A DNA stretch of 64,000 bases from Cladocopium goreaui (Eukaryota > Sar > Dinophyceae > Suessiales > Symbiodiniaceae). The stretch lies in contig CAMXCT020001557.1 in NCBI GenBank assembly GCA_947184155.2, forward strand, positions 1,017,923 to 1,081,922, read 5' to 3'. The notes beneath the pieces were generated by a model that did no database searches, had not been told where the DNA came from, and was given only the letters and a program-made list of their open reading frames with translations. The translations under genes were made by a program, and so were the position numbers. Shown piece after piece: positions 1-10,453 of the stretch. How positions within the stretch are numbered: the first letter of the stretch is position 1; every line of letters begins with the position of its first letter.

Positions 1-680
1 TATGTATTTATTCTATATGTATATGAAAATATGAATCCACATGTTTTCTAGACAATTTCCACCGGTGTTTTTCGGTCTTTGTCCCTTGTCCTTGTAAGGC
101 ACGTCATCCAATGGCTTGTCGGAAGTGAATGAGGGAACCTACACACAGGTAGGGATTCTGGTGGGTTTAGGGGAACGAGCGCCTTGGGAAATGGGTGTTG
201 ACTGGAAATCTGCAGTCAAATCCAAGAAAGACTGAAAGTCTAAATGTATGGATGTAAATGTAACTCTTGGAGCATCTGGAACTCCGAGAAGCTTTCAGAT
301 GTAGTATATACATTTTTTGGGGTTGGACATGAACTCTTTAGATGTTGGTCAAGGATCATTATCCCGAGTACTGGGTGTTTCAAACACCAACCAGATAGGA
401 CTTCAAAGGAACCCACAGGATCTAGGCTTGATGGACACCCTCGCCTGGTCATGGGTCAAAAATGGTCAGTGTCAAAATGATGAACCCAGAAATATGGTTA
501 CCATGATTCCAAATAATGGACCCTCATTTCTGAGGGGTTTATTTCAAATGGACCCATACTTCAGTTTGTTTGATATCAAAATGATGATTCCACAGAAAAA
601 GAAAGGGTAAAACAAAACCCCTTTCTGGGTTCATTCGGAGCTGGTTCTTTGAGCCCATCCTCACAGGATTCCTTTGATGT
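1..680. other. No supported gene
   Basis: Moderately AT-rich sequence with only short overlapping open frames on both strands. None has a convincing composition or splice boundary. Nothing else was recognised here. Confidence 0.4.
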
Positions 681-791
681 ATGGACCCGGTACAATGGCG
701 CGGGGCCCAGTGGCTGGACTGGGGCACGTGGCGGCAGGGGAAGTTGACACCAACAGAAGATCGACATCTGCGGTTTTGGCTCAAAATTTGA
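681..791 (+). CDS. Short candidate coding segment, function unknown
   Basis: An open frame from ATG at 681 to TGA at 789-791 gives about 36 Trp-rich residues (MDPVQWRGAQWLDWGTW, then RHLRFWLKI at the end). It sits in a GC-richer patch just upstream of the methyltransferase ORF and could be a remnant of the same retroelement or a small exon. An in-frame TGA lies directly upstream. No domain was recognised. Confidence 0.3.
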   Translation: MDPVQWRGAQWLDWGTWRQGKLTPTEDRHLRFWLKI

Positions 792-1087
792 CACTTTGCT
801 TTTTGGCACTTTGTTTCTTTTGTGCGATAGTTCGTTCCAAAATTGAACACTTGATCATGAGGATGAGCAAGATTTGGGTCTGAAAATTGAGTAGCCCAAA
901 ATCTGATTCATTCCATTGCCATTTGGAGGTTTCCTAAAATGGGGTGGTACCCCCAAAAATCATCCGTTTCAATAGGATTTGCAATGTTCAATCATCCAGG
1001 TATCAAGGGGTAGCTCCATGACTATGGAACCCCCCCGTTTGGGGTAAACCATGCTAAAGCCATATCCATTGCTTGAATCCCCGTTGA

Positions 1088-2419
1088 TGCTACCTGCAAT
1101 GCGGCCGGGCTGGTTTGAACTCCATCTGGTTGGTGGTTTGGAACACAGCCGTGGGCTCTACACCTACCAGCAGGTGCGGCCGTGCCCTGCAGATCGTAGA
1201 GCGTTCCGTTCACCGTGTTGTGCCATGGACCGTCATGGATCTTGCTGAAGTTGACGCTGGAGGTAGCTCTCTGCTGTGGTCATGGTGGTCTCTGATCCTG
1301 TGCATGTGCGCCACTTGGTCCTCTGTCCGCGATGGGACTGGTATGGTGTTTACTGGCCTCTTGGATGGAGTTCCTGATGTGCTCACTCTGTTGGATTTTG
1401 TCCTGGTGCAGCAATTCTCTATTCCGTTGCTGAAGGTGGATGATGGTACTAAGGTGTTGTTTCACTCACTGCATACATGGGAGGACTTCTTCAAACTGGT
1501 CGATGCTTGCTGCGGGTTGGATGGTCCTACACATGGGGCTCATGCCGTTGGTGTGCAAACCATGGTTGCTGTTGACTCTAGTGCCCGTATGGTGACCTTT
1601 CACAAGGTTCATGGAGGATGTGAGTATGTGATCGGTGATGCTGGCTGTCCCCAGGTGATCGCTGGAGTGTGGTCCAAGTGTAATCATGCTGCGGTGATGA
1701 GTGCGGGTTTTTCATGTCAGCCGTTTTCCCAGTTGGGTGATCGGAAAGGAGGGGCAGACCCTTGTGCTATGTCCCTTCCTAACAACCTTAGAGCTGCACT
1801 GTCTCAGCGTGTTCATGGTTTGGTACTTACATGCGTTGTCCCTGCATGCAGAGATCCGTTCGTCTCACAACACCTTGATAGGTTTGTCGACAGGTCTGGA
1901 GTTGTGAAGGAGAACATCAACCTTGAGCTCTCTGCTATTGGTCGGGTACTACTGTTGATGCAGAACCAAACACAGATTGACGGGCAGTTTCTGGAGTTCA
2001 CCCACCATCAGTCTCAACAAGTTTCGAATCTACAGGCCCTGATGCAGGCCCAGTCTCAACACCTTTACGGCCAAAGTACCCAGTACCAGTGCATCCAGGC
2101 TATGTTTGAGAATCAGCTTTCTCATATACGTGGCTTGTTGCGGAAGCGCCTGAGAGATGATGGTGAATGTGGGGGTGGGCCTGAGCTGCATGGCTCTCAC
2201 AGTGGTATGATGATGATGGGGTCTTGTTGTGCCGTGTGGGTACTTGCTGCTCTGATGCCCTTCTACCAGTTTTTGGGGTTTGTGTCAACTGCCTTTTCCG
2301 CCAGGGCCGGCCACTGTGTCAGGTCTTGGTTGTTTACGCTGTTGATCCTTTTCAATGTTTGCCGGATTGAAGAGACCTCTTCTCCAGGTCCGGTTATTCA
2401 GGCTTTGCTGCCACCCTGA
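1088..2419 (+). pseudogene. Retroelement ORF with degenerate C5 cytosine methyltransferase domain
   Basis: The frame is open from the stop at 1085-1087 to TGA at 2417-2419. No ATG lies at its start; the first in-frame codon usable as a start is TTG 1115 and the first Met is about residue 41 from there. Counting from 1115, residues about 129-148 (DACCGLDGPTHGAHAVG) resemble motif I of C5-methyltransferases. Residues 198-205 (GFSCQPFS) match the motif IV loop with the catalytic Cys at about 201. LGDRKGGADP and SLPNNLRAA follow, as in dinoflagellate retroelement-borne methyltransferases. Motif VI is read as LVLTCVVPA at 236-244, so the expected Glu is Thr. Motifs VIII-X and a target-recognition region are not seen. 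Instead a Gln-rich, possibly coiled-coil stretch (about 280-345) and a hydrophobic C-terminus follow, ending RIEETSSPGP. The protein would methylate DNA cytosine if active, but lack of the Glu and the C-terminal motifs suggests a dead copy. Methyltransferase capture by retrotransposons is known in Symbiodinium; assignment here is by motif recognition only. Confidence 0.6.
1126..1145 (+). mobile_element. Family B left-end fragment inside the methyltransferase ORF
   Basis: The 20 bases CTGGTTGGTGGTTTGGAACA are identical to the left terminus of family B (see 8,394). Here they are translated as part of the open frame, so the N-terminal residues WLVVWNT probably come from the element and not from the methyltransferase. 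Confidence 0.5.
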
Positions 2420-2490
2420 CCAAAGAGTCACAACGGTCAAAGCACTGTCTTCCCAACCCAAGACAGTGCGATACACAAAGCGGTACAAAG

Positions 2491-2545
2491 TGGTGGTTTG
2501 GAACATTTGGATTATTTTTCCATATCAATTGATGGTCAATAGATG
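2491..2545 (+). mobile_element. Family B left half, 3' end missing
   Basis: TGGTGGTTTGGAACATTTGG followed by ATTATTTTTCCATAT matches the left half of family B. The right terminus with TTTTTCAG and AACCACCAACCAG is not found nearby. With the copy at 1,126 it brackets the methyltransferase ORF in direct orientation. Confidence 0.5.
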
Positions 2546-3510
2546 CTCAAGGAGTGGTTCATAAACTGTTTTTTGAATGGTGAGATAATTGGGCTGATAT
2601 ACTCAGGCCATGGGATTTTGTCCAACTAGTAACTGGGTGATAATATTCCAGTCATTTAGCCAGGAAGAAAGCGCTATAGTTACGAAATGTTACGAAGCAC
2701 TTGGCTAATTCCAGGGCCCATCTTTAAGTACCTCTATAGATTTATTGTTTTTCCATTCACTTATGGAACCTCTTCAATTTTCTCCCTTGGGCACGTCCAC
2801 GGCGCGCTGAAGCCGAGGCATCACACGGGCACAACATGCCACGCGGCCTTTCGTCCGGGACCTGGTGGTTCATCGTTAGAAGCACTGGTTGTCTTAGTGG
2901 GATAAGCAGGGTGAACTCCACTGAAAACTAGGGCTGTAACCTATTACTTACTATAGGTTTCATGAGCCACCAAGGGTTGCAACCTATACTTACAAATCAG
3001 AGAACTATTGTGGAGTATGGGGATTCACTACAGAATTATGATGTATTTTTGGTCGCCGTCCGTTGCAGAAAAGAACCATGGCCACACGTGGGGTTTCGTT
3101 AAAATGTGGGATGCCGGATGTCACCATAAGTTGAAACATACTAAAATGGTCGATTTTTTGATGATTTGGGGTTACCTCTATTTTAGGAACCCCCCATATT
3201 TTGGGGATATGAACATGCATAAATCCCAGCTATGTTGGTGTGAACAGAAGGGTACTTGGGTTGTGACCCATGAGCCATTTAAAAGGCCACTCAAATTAGC
3301 ATGCCTTTGATGGTTTCAGGTGTTGTTTTTGTTGGGCTCAAAACCAAGGAGCCGTGAAGACATCGCTGTTTGCACCAAAACCTGCATAAAGTATATCATA
3401 AAATACCATACAACTGGGTGTGCTGGGGATTGGTCAGAATGATCCCCAAAAATGGATAGATGCCAAGAACAGTCCATTCCCACAATGATTTGACCCATAG
3501 CCTCGAAAAG
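2546..3510. other. No supported gene; small GC-rich patch near 2,780-2,900
   Basis: The GC-rich patch at 2,780-2,900 is open in more than one frame but lacks a clear acceptor and donor. The rest is AT-rich. The stretch 3,005-3,220 is open on both strands without coding character. Confidence 0.3.
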
Positions 3511-3607
3511 TGGACTGAGGTGACCGAGGTTCGTCGAATTTGCGAGATACGGCCACAGAATGAGCCAATGAGCATGGAGTGCGCAGCCAGCGGTGCTTGG
3601 GCCTTGG
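3511..3607 (+). CDS. Candidate exon, function unknown
   Basis: After AAAAG at 3,506-3,510 the frame reads WTEVTEVRRICEIRP and ends ...SGAWAL before a donor-like G|GTGTATAAG. A longer minus-strand ORF of 149 codons covers the same DNA but is rich in residues expected from translated AT-rich DNA. The plus-strand reading is preferred because of its composition and boundaries. Confidence 0.35.
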
Positions 3608-4919
3608 GTGTATAAGATTTCGTGTCAATCTCCCACGAAAATGATGGTAGAATATGGTAATTGAATGTAATTGATGCAGTAACCAACCAAACTCGGGGGA
3701 TATCTAAGCAATAATGCATTTTCCCAGTGGTTGGTTGACGGAAAAAAAAGGCACCACCCTGTTCTCCGCAAGCACTTTTATCTAAGTTAATGATAGCAGA
3801 CACGCCAATAAGAACCAGCATAAGTGTTTCGCAAGATTTGTGCACTTAAATGGTGGAGCATTGCTTTTACATGCTTCATTGAGATCGATTTTGGATAATT
3901 TTGTTCAATTCTGGGTTTAAGCCAATGATGGCAAAGAAAGGTGAGTGAGGTCAAAAACAATGGTCAAAGTCCGTTGAAAGGAATTCTTTTCAGCAAGGGG
4001 AGATCACAAATAGAGAGAATGGGTCTCCCCAGTGATGTTTGTTGGTTTATAAACCCCATTAGCTATAGTTATTTATAGAGCTTTATATATAGTTATTTAT
4101 AGTTATATTTCCCATAAACCATAGTTGAAAAACATAGTTATTAACCATATTAACCATAGTTATTGGAGTTAGAAACCAACTTGGCTATCTAGGGGGCCCC
4201 ACTTTGTACTGTCTGCACTAGGGCAGTGAATTGTCATCCGTGCTTTGCGAGCTTTGGATGGTTTTGAAGTAGATCGAGAACTGCTGGGTTATTTCTTGTG
4301 TGTGGCCTTTATCTATATTCGAAATGATTGGACAACAAACGTCAGTGATAAAATATAAACCCATATAACGCCAGAGGCTGCTTCGGGTGCGTTTTGTCTA
4401 GATGGGTGCCTTTCAGATTGCATGATTATGACAACATAGACATAAGGCATAGGGCATAGGCATAGGGCATAGGCATATGGCATACAGACTAGACACAATT
4501 TATACCCAAATGATACGGTTGTATGCACAATGCAAAACCTACAGTCTACAATGACCTCACCTCTGCCCTCAACACAGTCATTGCCACAGGTATCGGGTTG
4601 AAATGGCCACGGAACGAACTGCCATGCAACCGCATTTGCTGTCGCGGTTGAGGCAGGGAGTTGGCTTTTGCTCACACCTTTTTTTTTTGCAGACACGAAA
4701 CTATACTAAATCGTGCCCCTAAGGCCCTTAGCCAAGTCGATTTATAGGTAGATTAACTACGTTTTATGCATTTTTATGCTGGATATATCCATAGGTGGGA
4801 TGCTCCAAGCGCTTTTTTTTTGCACCATAGCCACAAGGGCAGAGGGCCATAGTTCAATCCCCGCGGGATTGTGGTGATCATCACCCAGTTACTAACTGAC
4901 TATACCCGGCCTGGTCAAC
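3608..4919. other. Non-coding, AT-rich
   Basis: No gene is supported. Contains short A/T runs and a small tandem repeat at 4,437-4,485. Confidence 0.4.
4437..4485. repeat. Short tandem repeat, unit CATAGGG/CATAGG
   Basis: About six imperfect copies of a 6-7 base unit (CATAAGG, CATAGGG, CATAGG, CATATGG) run head to tail. Confidence 0.7.
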
Positions 4920-5032
4920 TAAGAGTTTGCGAACTTGAAAATGGCCCAGTCGAAAGTTCCTTGATTTGCCGAACTTCCAAATAGCGGTGGTTTTTCTTTT
5001 CCGTAGTTTTTGGTATGTTTACCAGAGGGTAG
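4920..5032 (+). mobile_element. Family A palindromic element, degenerate left end
   Basis: The right end reads GTTTACCAGAGGGTA, the standard family A terminus. The left end is eroded. Internal bases (GGCCCAG..., GGTATGTTT) are only loosely related to other copies. Read on the minus strand it begins CTG|GTAAACATACC. Confidence 0.5.
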
Positions 5033-5091
5033 TTCACTTTTTCCCATGGCCCGACCAAGTAGATCCCGCAGACATCGGGTGGAGCAATCCT
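5026..5091 (+). CDS. Candidate exon directly after a family A element
   Basis: Plus-strand frame reads VVHFFPWPDQVDPADIGW and stops at a donor-like CCT|GTAAAG (GT at 5,092). The acceptor would be the terminal ACCAGAG of the A element. The minus strand is also open here, so strand is not certain. Confidence 0.3.
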
Positions 5092-5339
5092 GTAAAGCTA
5101 TAGCTATCGGTGAATCAAGGGAGCGATCTTCGGAAATATGGTATCCATATTCCCTATTTGGGGAGCCAAGGAGATACGAATTGAGTTTACCGCACGAAAG
5201 AATCAAGTCAATGAGAGGGATCAAACATGGTGAAAATTGAAGCGCCGTGTGGGATAGTCACATGATAATCTTGATAATAACCACTTATCCAATCCGGGAA
5301 TCACACAAACACTGATCTTCAAGGATCATTCCAATATAG

Positions 5340-5434
5340 AGAGAGGCATCCTGCAGTTGGCACAGCATTCATCGTGCTACGTTGGATGATTGAACTACGT
5401 TCAACAGTTTGTAAGCAACATATGCTGTATCTGG
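5340..5434 (+). CDS. Candidate exon ending in a family G element
   Basis: After AATATAG the frame reads RHPAVGTAFIVLRWMIEL and ends ...HMLYL before CTGG|GTAAAT, where G|GT is also the first base pair set of the family G element. Composition is more protein-like than the neighbouring DNA. No domain recognised. Confidence 0.35.
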
Positions 5435-5554
5435 GTAAATTATAACGACCCCACTGTTCTCCCTCATTGGAATCATGGTTAGATTGTGGGGAAATCATCC
5501 CCAAATGGTTTTAATTCAGGTTAATTATGATATATTATGATAATTTACCCAGAT
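5429..5554 (+). mobile_element. Family G palindromic element
   Basis: Inverted ends ATCTGGGTAAATTATAA and ATAATTTACCCAGAT enclose CGACC...CACTG, a central AATCATGGTTAG and CCAAATGG...TTAATTCAG|GTTA. GTAAAT near the left end and TTCAG near the right end could serve as donor and acceptor of an intron of about 85 bases (5,435-5,519). Confidence 0.65.
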
Positions 5555-5754
5555 ATCTGGTGATTTCATGTGATTTCCCATGATTTCCCGACTGGGGGTA
5601 GCCCGTAGCATCATCCAAGTCATTCGTTTTATCGCCGTGCTGATATCAGGCGTGTGAGGAACCAGTCATTCAGTCAGCCTGGTCAGAAAAATCACTGGCG
5701 AAATCAGTGAAATCACCCAGTTCCTAAGTAATACTAACACCAATTTATATTAAC

Positions 5755-5865
5755 TACCCTCTTGTTATTTAACAGTTCGCCATGGTATAGATGGCTCTTT
5801 TATAGATGGTTTACCGAACTTGAAAATGGTGATTTTCCATGGCTATGTTAAATGACCAGATGGTA
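5755..5865 (+). mobile_element. Family A element, diverged
   Basis: Starts TACCCTCTTGTTATTTAACA and ends GTTAAATGACCAGATGGTA. The interior carries the typical GGTGATTTTCCATGGCTATG. Both ends have substitutions, so this is an old copy. Confidence 0.6.
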
Positions 5866-5995
5866 AAAGCTAATACAAATACAAACTAATACGAACTAAT
5901 ACTAGCTAATACACACTAATACTATATAACATTTTATAACTAATACAAACTAATACTAGCTAATACAAACTAGTATTGACCAATACTAACTAGTT
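5866..5995. repeat. Degenerate tandem repeat, unit about ACTAATACAA
   Basis: Roughly ten imperfect copies (CTAATACAAA, CTAATACGAA, CTAATACTAG, CTAATACACA). Confidence 0.7.
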
Positions 5996-6071
5996 AGCCC
6001 CCATGGCCCCTGAAACAGCCGCAAGGCGCGCGCTGCAGTCGCCGTGCTTACAGTATATCTTCACCATCCCA

Positions 6072-6131
6072 ACATGGCTGGGAAAATCGATGGTTTCCGG
6101 TTAAGATTTTCCCTGAAACCCATCCATTGAT
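6072..6131 (+). mobile_element. Family J right-half fragment
   Basis: GGGAAAATCGATGGTTTCCG and the following GGTTAAGATTTTCCCTGAAA closely match the right half of the complete J element at 61,582. The left half is absent. Confidence 0.5.
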
Positions 6132-6529
6132 ATTTGTTCATGTTTGTTCAATATGGTGTTAAAATGTGTTAAGTATAAGATGATTTTTTGGTATTCAGCT
6201 TTGTACAATATGTTTATACCATATATATATATAAAGTTATTCTAAGATGATTCTTTCACATGATTGTTGTTTGATTGTTGTTTTTTTTCCTACTCCTTGG
6301 CTTTTTGATGTTCCCATGGTTTTTTTCCCATATGGGTCACATCCAAAAATCAGTCGCAGCATTCCCAAGTTTCAGAGGAAGAGATGGGTAGCTCTAAATC
6401 TATGGGGGAATCATCATGAATTCCCTGTAGAATTGTGCTTTTTAAGGATATGTTTTGGGTATATCCATGTATATCCCATTATATCCCATCTTGAGGCACA
6501 GCCATGTATTTTTATTGTCAGTTGCTCAC

Positions 6530-6584
6530 AACATCGCTGCCCATTCCGCAAACATCGCCTTGACGCCGCGCAGGAAGTTGCCAG
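6530..6584 (-). CDS. Possible small exon, strand ambiguous
   Basis: On the minus strand TTTGCTCAG precedes a frame reading GNFLRGVKAMFAEWAAM and a donor-like TT|GTGAGC. The plus strand is open too (AHNIAAHSANIAL...). As most other exons favour the plus strand, this may be a coincidence. Confidence 0.22.
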
Positions 6585-6729
6585 CTGAGCAAAGGTAGCG
6601 ACGAAAAATTCAGCGAGGGACCGAGCTGGTCGTTGGTTTTTCGGTTGTTCGGATGCAGCAACCATTGGGATTTTATCATATTTTATGTTCATGTTTTTTT
6701 GCCACCAAGATGGGATAAGATGGGGGTTA

Positions 6730-6837
6730 TACCCTCTGGTAAACGTTTACATAACTATGGAAAGATCCACCATTTTTGATGGGAAAATCCACTATAAATG
6801 GCCATTTTCAATAGCCAGGTTAAATTACCAGAGGGTA
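6730..6837 (+). mobile_element. Family A element, intact ends
   Basis: TACCCTCTGGTAAACGTTTA at the left and TTACCAGAGGGTA at the right, with the typical AAAGATCCACCATTTTTGAT core. No coding island abuts it. Confidence 0.75.
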
Positions 6838-6960
6838 AATATGATTAAATTGCAACAATCAAGGGATAGAACGGGATGATGGAGGTTGATGGAAACGCAG
6901 CAAACGGGGAATGTCAGCAACGACAAAATATCTGGATGAAAGCACAAGGAAAAATCATCT

Positions 6961-7070
6961 CCCATGACGGATCCATGGTGCTGGTATATTAATGGTGTGC
7001 CATGGATCCCATCAATATACCCCCAATAAATGTTAGCATTAATATACCAGCACCATGGATCCGTCATGGG
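6961..7070. mobile_element. Family D palindrome with 34 bp perfect inverted ends
   Basis: The left arm begins CCCATGACGGATCCATGGTG and the right arm ends CACCATGGATCCGTCATGGG. The 34-base arms (6,961-6,994 and 7,037-7,070) are fully complementary. The 42-base centre contains CATCAATATACCCCCAATAAATG, shared with D copies at 58.5 and 59.2 kb. Confidence 0.75.
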
Positions 7071-8082
7071 TCTGTTTTTTGTGGGCCATTCTGTCCACAG
7101 TTAAGCTGTTAAATTCCCAGGGGATAAGAGATGTATGCAGCCACAAACAACTCACAAAAGTCACCTTTTCTGTCTCTGGAGTTTGACTAATTCGGGGCAC
7201 TGTCCGGAAAAACACTCAGAGAATTCCGGTTCACGAGAGCAAAGTAATTATGCCAACCACTCAAAAGATTGAAACTTAACATCTTACTAATTACACGTGG
7301 TAATGTTCATATGATTAGTACGTCCCAATCTTTGTCGGTTCAGTCATGTTATAGTCAATCCTGATGACTGCTTAAATTTGTCCTGGTCCCGGCCCTGCAT
7401 GCTGTGTTTACTGCGGCGGCGAGCAGTACGAAGAACGTGTGCTTGCTGTGCTTGTCCTCGTAGCCAGTGGGTCAAATGAATTCAAATGATATAGTTTCGC
7501 GCATGTGATCTGCGATCCCATCCCCCTAGTATTGAGCCAGGATTTTTTCTAAACCTCCAACGCATGAAAATAGGCGGGTATCCACTAGACATTTGTCAGC
7601 CACCTCAATTGATACAGTAGTCAGGTGCTTATTATGTTTATTAATATCGGGTTGACATTTACATGAAACTAAGAAGTGCCCAAATGGAACAGCCTATACT
7701 ATAGACCATTAATGTTTATTTAAGGGTGCTAATTAAAATCTGGGGGAAGGCAGTTTGAGCAGTGGATTTTCGCCAAAACAAAACCTACAATCACCATTTG
7801 TTTTTATATGTGTTTATGATTTTACCATTTGGACACTGAAAGGAAGCCTTCCACAAAGTATGTTTCTGGGTTTCCCAAATGATTTTCCATGACCCTCATA
7901 CCAACCTCCTAATACTATGGCCCCCAAGAAGAACCGTGGACCTTCCTGTATGAAATCCAAACATCAAGAGCTCATAAAAGTTTACCAGAGTGGTGGTGTA
8001 TCTGACGAATCTGACTGAGGGAAAGAATGTAAACATCCCATGATCATTTGCCCATTCACCACTGGCAGACCAGTGCTCATAG
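7071..8082. other. No supported gene
   Basis: AT-rich, with short open frames on both strands only. A minus-strand frame at 7,896-8,180 overlaps the plus-strand exon at 8,083 and is taken as its shadow. Confidence 0.4.
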
Positions 8083-8322
8083 CTGCTGGGTTCAATGATC
8101 AACTTGCAGCTTGGTGGAAAAGATGCAAAGTGGGATGTGGTGTCCTGGAGGCCTAGATCCACCTCCCATAGTGGTGACATGCTGCTGATGGCTGATGCAC
8201 CATGGCTACAGTATCATCCCGAAGAGGAATGTCCAGAACTGATGCAAGGCAGTTTCACCGTGGTAGGGTTGAACTCAAAGATCAAGGGATGGGGAAGGAT
8301 CTCGGTCATATACATTCAGTCG
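8083..8322 (+). CDS. Candidate exon, 80 codons, function unknown
   Basis: GTGCTCATAG ends at 8,082. The frame then stays open for 80 codons (DAKWDVVSWRPRST..., MADAPWLQYHPEEECPELM..., IKGWGRISVIYIQS) to a textbook donor TCG|GTGAGT at 8,323. It is in phase 0. The other two plus frames close early. A family B element with TTTTTCAG lies 70 bases downstream inside the presumed intron. Confidence 0.5.
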
Positions 8323-8393
8323 GTGAGTACGTAGACCAACCACAGGCTCACTTGAAAATCGGTTGAGGTGCCATTTCCATGGCCAATTTATAG

Positions 8394-8499
8394 ACTTGTT
8401 GGTGGTTTGGAACATTTGGTTTATTTTTCCATATATATGGGAATGGCAACCCCAACTGACTTTCATATTTTTCAGAGGGGTAGGTCAACCACCAACCAG
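8394..8499 (+). mobile_element. Family B element
   Basis: Reference copy of family B: left end TTGTTGGTGGTTTGGAACAT, a T-rich stretch, CCATATATATGGGAATG, CCCAACTGACTTTCATA, then TTTTTCAGAGGGGTAGGTCA and right end AACCACCAACCAG. Only about 13 bases of the ends are inverted repeats. The block TTTTTCAG is kept in nearly every copy and looks like an intron acceptor. Confidence 0.75.
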
Positions 8500-8514
8500 T
8501 AGAAAGACTTCACC

Positions 8515-8571
8515 ATGGCAGACTCTCCAGGCTTAGCGGGACAATGTACCACTGCCCAACTTGTCGCCGGG
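8515..8571 (+). CDS. Possible exon with start codon
   Basis: CACCATGGCA is a strong eukaryotic start context, followed by MADSPGLAGQCTTAQLVAG and a donor-like GGG|GTGGGT. Another frame (RDNVPLPNLSPG after GGCTTAG) is equally open, so the frame is undecided. Confidence 0.25.
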
Positions 8572-9482
8572 GTGGGTCACGATGGTGATGATATCAGTCA
8601 CGTGTTTTACATCCCTTCGGGGATCGTTGGTGGTTCAACCTTGCCTTTTTTTTTGCAACTTGCAACATCGCATTTTCTGATTTGCTTGTGTTTGGAAAGC
8701 TGCTCGTCCAACAAGCGACATGTTTGGGGGGTGGCAAGCTGAAATACATTGAAATACATCCCCACCGTCACGTCTTTTTCCACTCCTCCTGGCAAGAAAG
8801 AAACTCCATTGGTGCAGAAATTGCAAAAGTTCTTGTATTTTTCTTCTACTCTTGATTCCTCTCAGGTCACATAGTCTGTACCTCCCAAGATTTCAAGATA
8901 ACCTCAATACCTCCTTTTTCGTGGTAAAAAACAAGCCGGGCTGTCCGGCTTCGTCCAGTGACATCCACCACACCACCAGTTCCAGCCATGACGCGCCATG
9001 GAGCTACGCCATGGCGCAGCTCTGCAATGAGTCGTCCAATATTCGCGATGGCCCCGCGGGCGCCAGGCAGGGTTTTTGGACGAATGTTAGTTATAAGTTG
9101 GTTAATATAAAGCCCATTAAAACGGGGGGTGTATTTCTTTCCATAAAACCTCGTGCAGTGTGTAACACACAAACTTCCGATGACACGTTTGCTGCGTATC
9201 AAAACGTGGGTACCTCAAAAGAGAAGTTTACTCCTTGGAGGAACATCGCACTTAGTACCCTCTGCTATGTTTTACGTTGAACAAAATCTCGTTAATTTTA
9301 TGGATAGATATGGATTCATGATCTATAACTGTTTTTTTTCATTGCCAGATGAAATTCCTGTAGAGGAAGTGCTTCTATGTGGTTGTATCAGTTATATCAA
9401 TATCTAAATAACTTTGTCCTAGTTGGTGCTTAGTGGCATCCCGACTTTTGCAGCTTATAAATCTTTATTCTTGATGATTAGA
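8572..9482. other. Mostly non-coding; GC-rich island at 8,940-9,080
   Basis: The island at 8,940-9,080 is open on both strands (plus: SHDAPWSYAMAQLCNESS; minus: GAIANIGRLIAELRHGV). No donor/acceptor pair separates the choices. The flanks are AT-rich. Confidence 0.25.
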
Positions 9483-9612
9483 TCCCTAGAACATCCTTAG
9501 AAATCCCCAAAAGACTTAGTGTGACAATTCCTAGAAAACCCCTAGAACATCTTTAAAACATCCCTAAAGTTCCTAGAACATTCCTCGAACATCCTTCGAA
9601 AATAGCTAAAAA
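9483..9612. repeat. Degenerate repeat, unit about CCTAGAACATC
   Basis: About ten imperfect copies of an 11-13 base unit (CCTAGAACATCC, CCTAGAAAACC, CCTAGAACATC, TCCTCGAACATCC). Confidence 0.7.
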
Positions 9613-10311
9613 TCCCTCCGAAAATCACGCATTTTTGCTAGTTCAATCACCTTTCCTTGCCTTGATCAACCCCTCCAGGCAATGGCCTGTTCCATGGCGC
9701 TATGGCAACTTGGACCACGGTTGTTGCCAACCGGGACAAAAACGGGGAGTTGAAACAAGGAAAAAGGACATCATTTACCAATGAGATTACACAATGATGT
9801 TCATTTGACCAATGAGATTGCCACAATGGATGAACATGTTTACGTATGTTTATGTGATTTTTTGTCACATGCCCTCTGTAATTATTGGCTACCCATGTGT
9901 TACGTAAGGGACATCAGCAGCAAACTTGGCGTCCGATTCACCGTATCGGTCGGATGACATTTGACGCCAGGGTGCACTCAAGTACATCAAAAAACGACAT
10001 GGTTTCGCCTCAAATTTTCAGGTAACCCAAAATAATACATTTTTTTTGTTTCTAGGATGCGGGGCCGGGGCCCCTAGATAGCTAAGTTGGTTTATAACTA
10101 GTTTATACAACCATGGTCTGAGTCTATGGTAGATCGCCAATTATACAATATAAGGGTGTTTACAAACTTATGACTAGGGCTCCCCAATTTGTAGGATGTT
10201 GTAGATGATGTTTCTGTCATCAATTCCTGGTCTCTTTCTTTTGATGCCTGAGCAGAAACAACCCCATGTGGATTCATGCGAAGACCTTGCAGCAAGCAAC
10301 CATGACACGCT
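9613..10311. other. No supported gene
   Basis: Short frames on both strands, no splice-like boundaries. Nothing recognised. Confidence 0.4.
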
Positions 10312-10453
10312 GCTTGGTGGTTTGCTTAATATATATTTAATATACGTAGGGAAAAATATCACCAAACATGTTTTTTTCCATAATATATTGGGGATAATCC
10401 TTCCCATTGACGAACTCCATCATTCTTCAGAGGGGTAGGTCAACCACCAACCA
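10312..10453 (+). mobile_element. Family B element with AT-rich expansion
   Basis: Left end GCTTGGTGGTTTGC is followed by about 50 bases of ATATATTTAATA not present in other copies. The right part (CCCATTGACGAACTCCATCA, TTCTTCAGAGGGGTAGGTCA, ACCACCAACCA) is standard. Confidence 0.65.

Noticed and set aside
773-784. GGTTTTGGCTCAAA resembles the 3' part of the dinoflagellate spliced leader (ATTTTGGCTCAAG)
   Set aside because: Only about 11 consecutive bases match, the 5' part is absent, and the stretch is explained by the open frame 681-791 (RFWLK).
3396-3845. 149-codon minus-strand ORF
   Set aside because: Composition is that of translated AT-rich DNA, and the GC-rich part has a better plus-strand exon reading with boundaries.
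4840-4875. AGTTCAATCCC resembles a tRNA B box
   Set aside because: No A box, no acceptor-stem pairing and no anticodon arm could be found around it.
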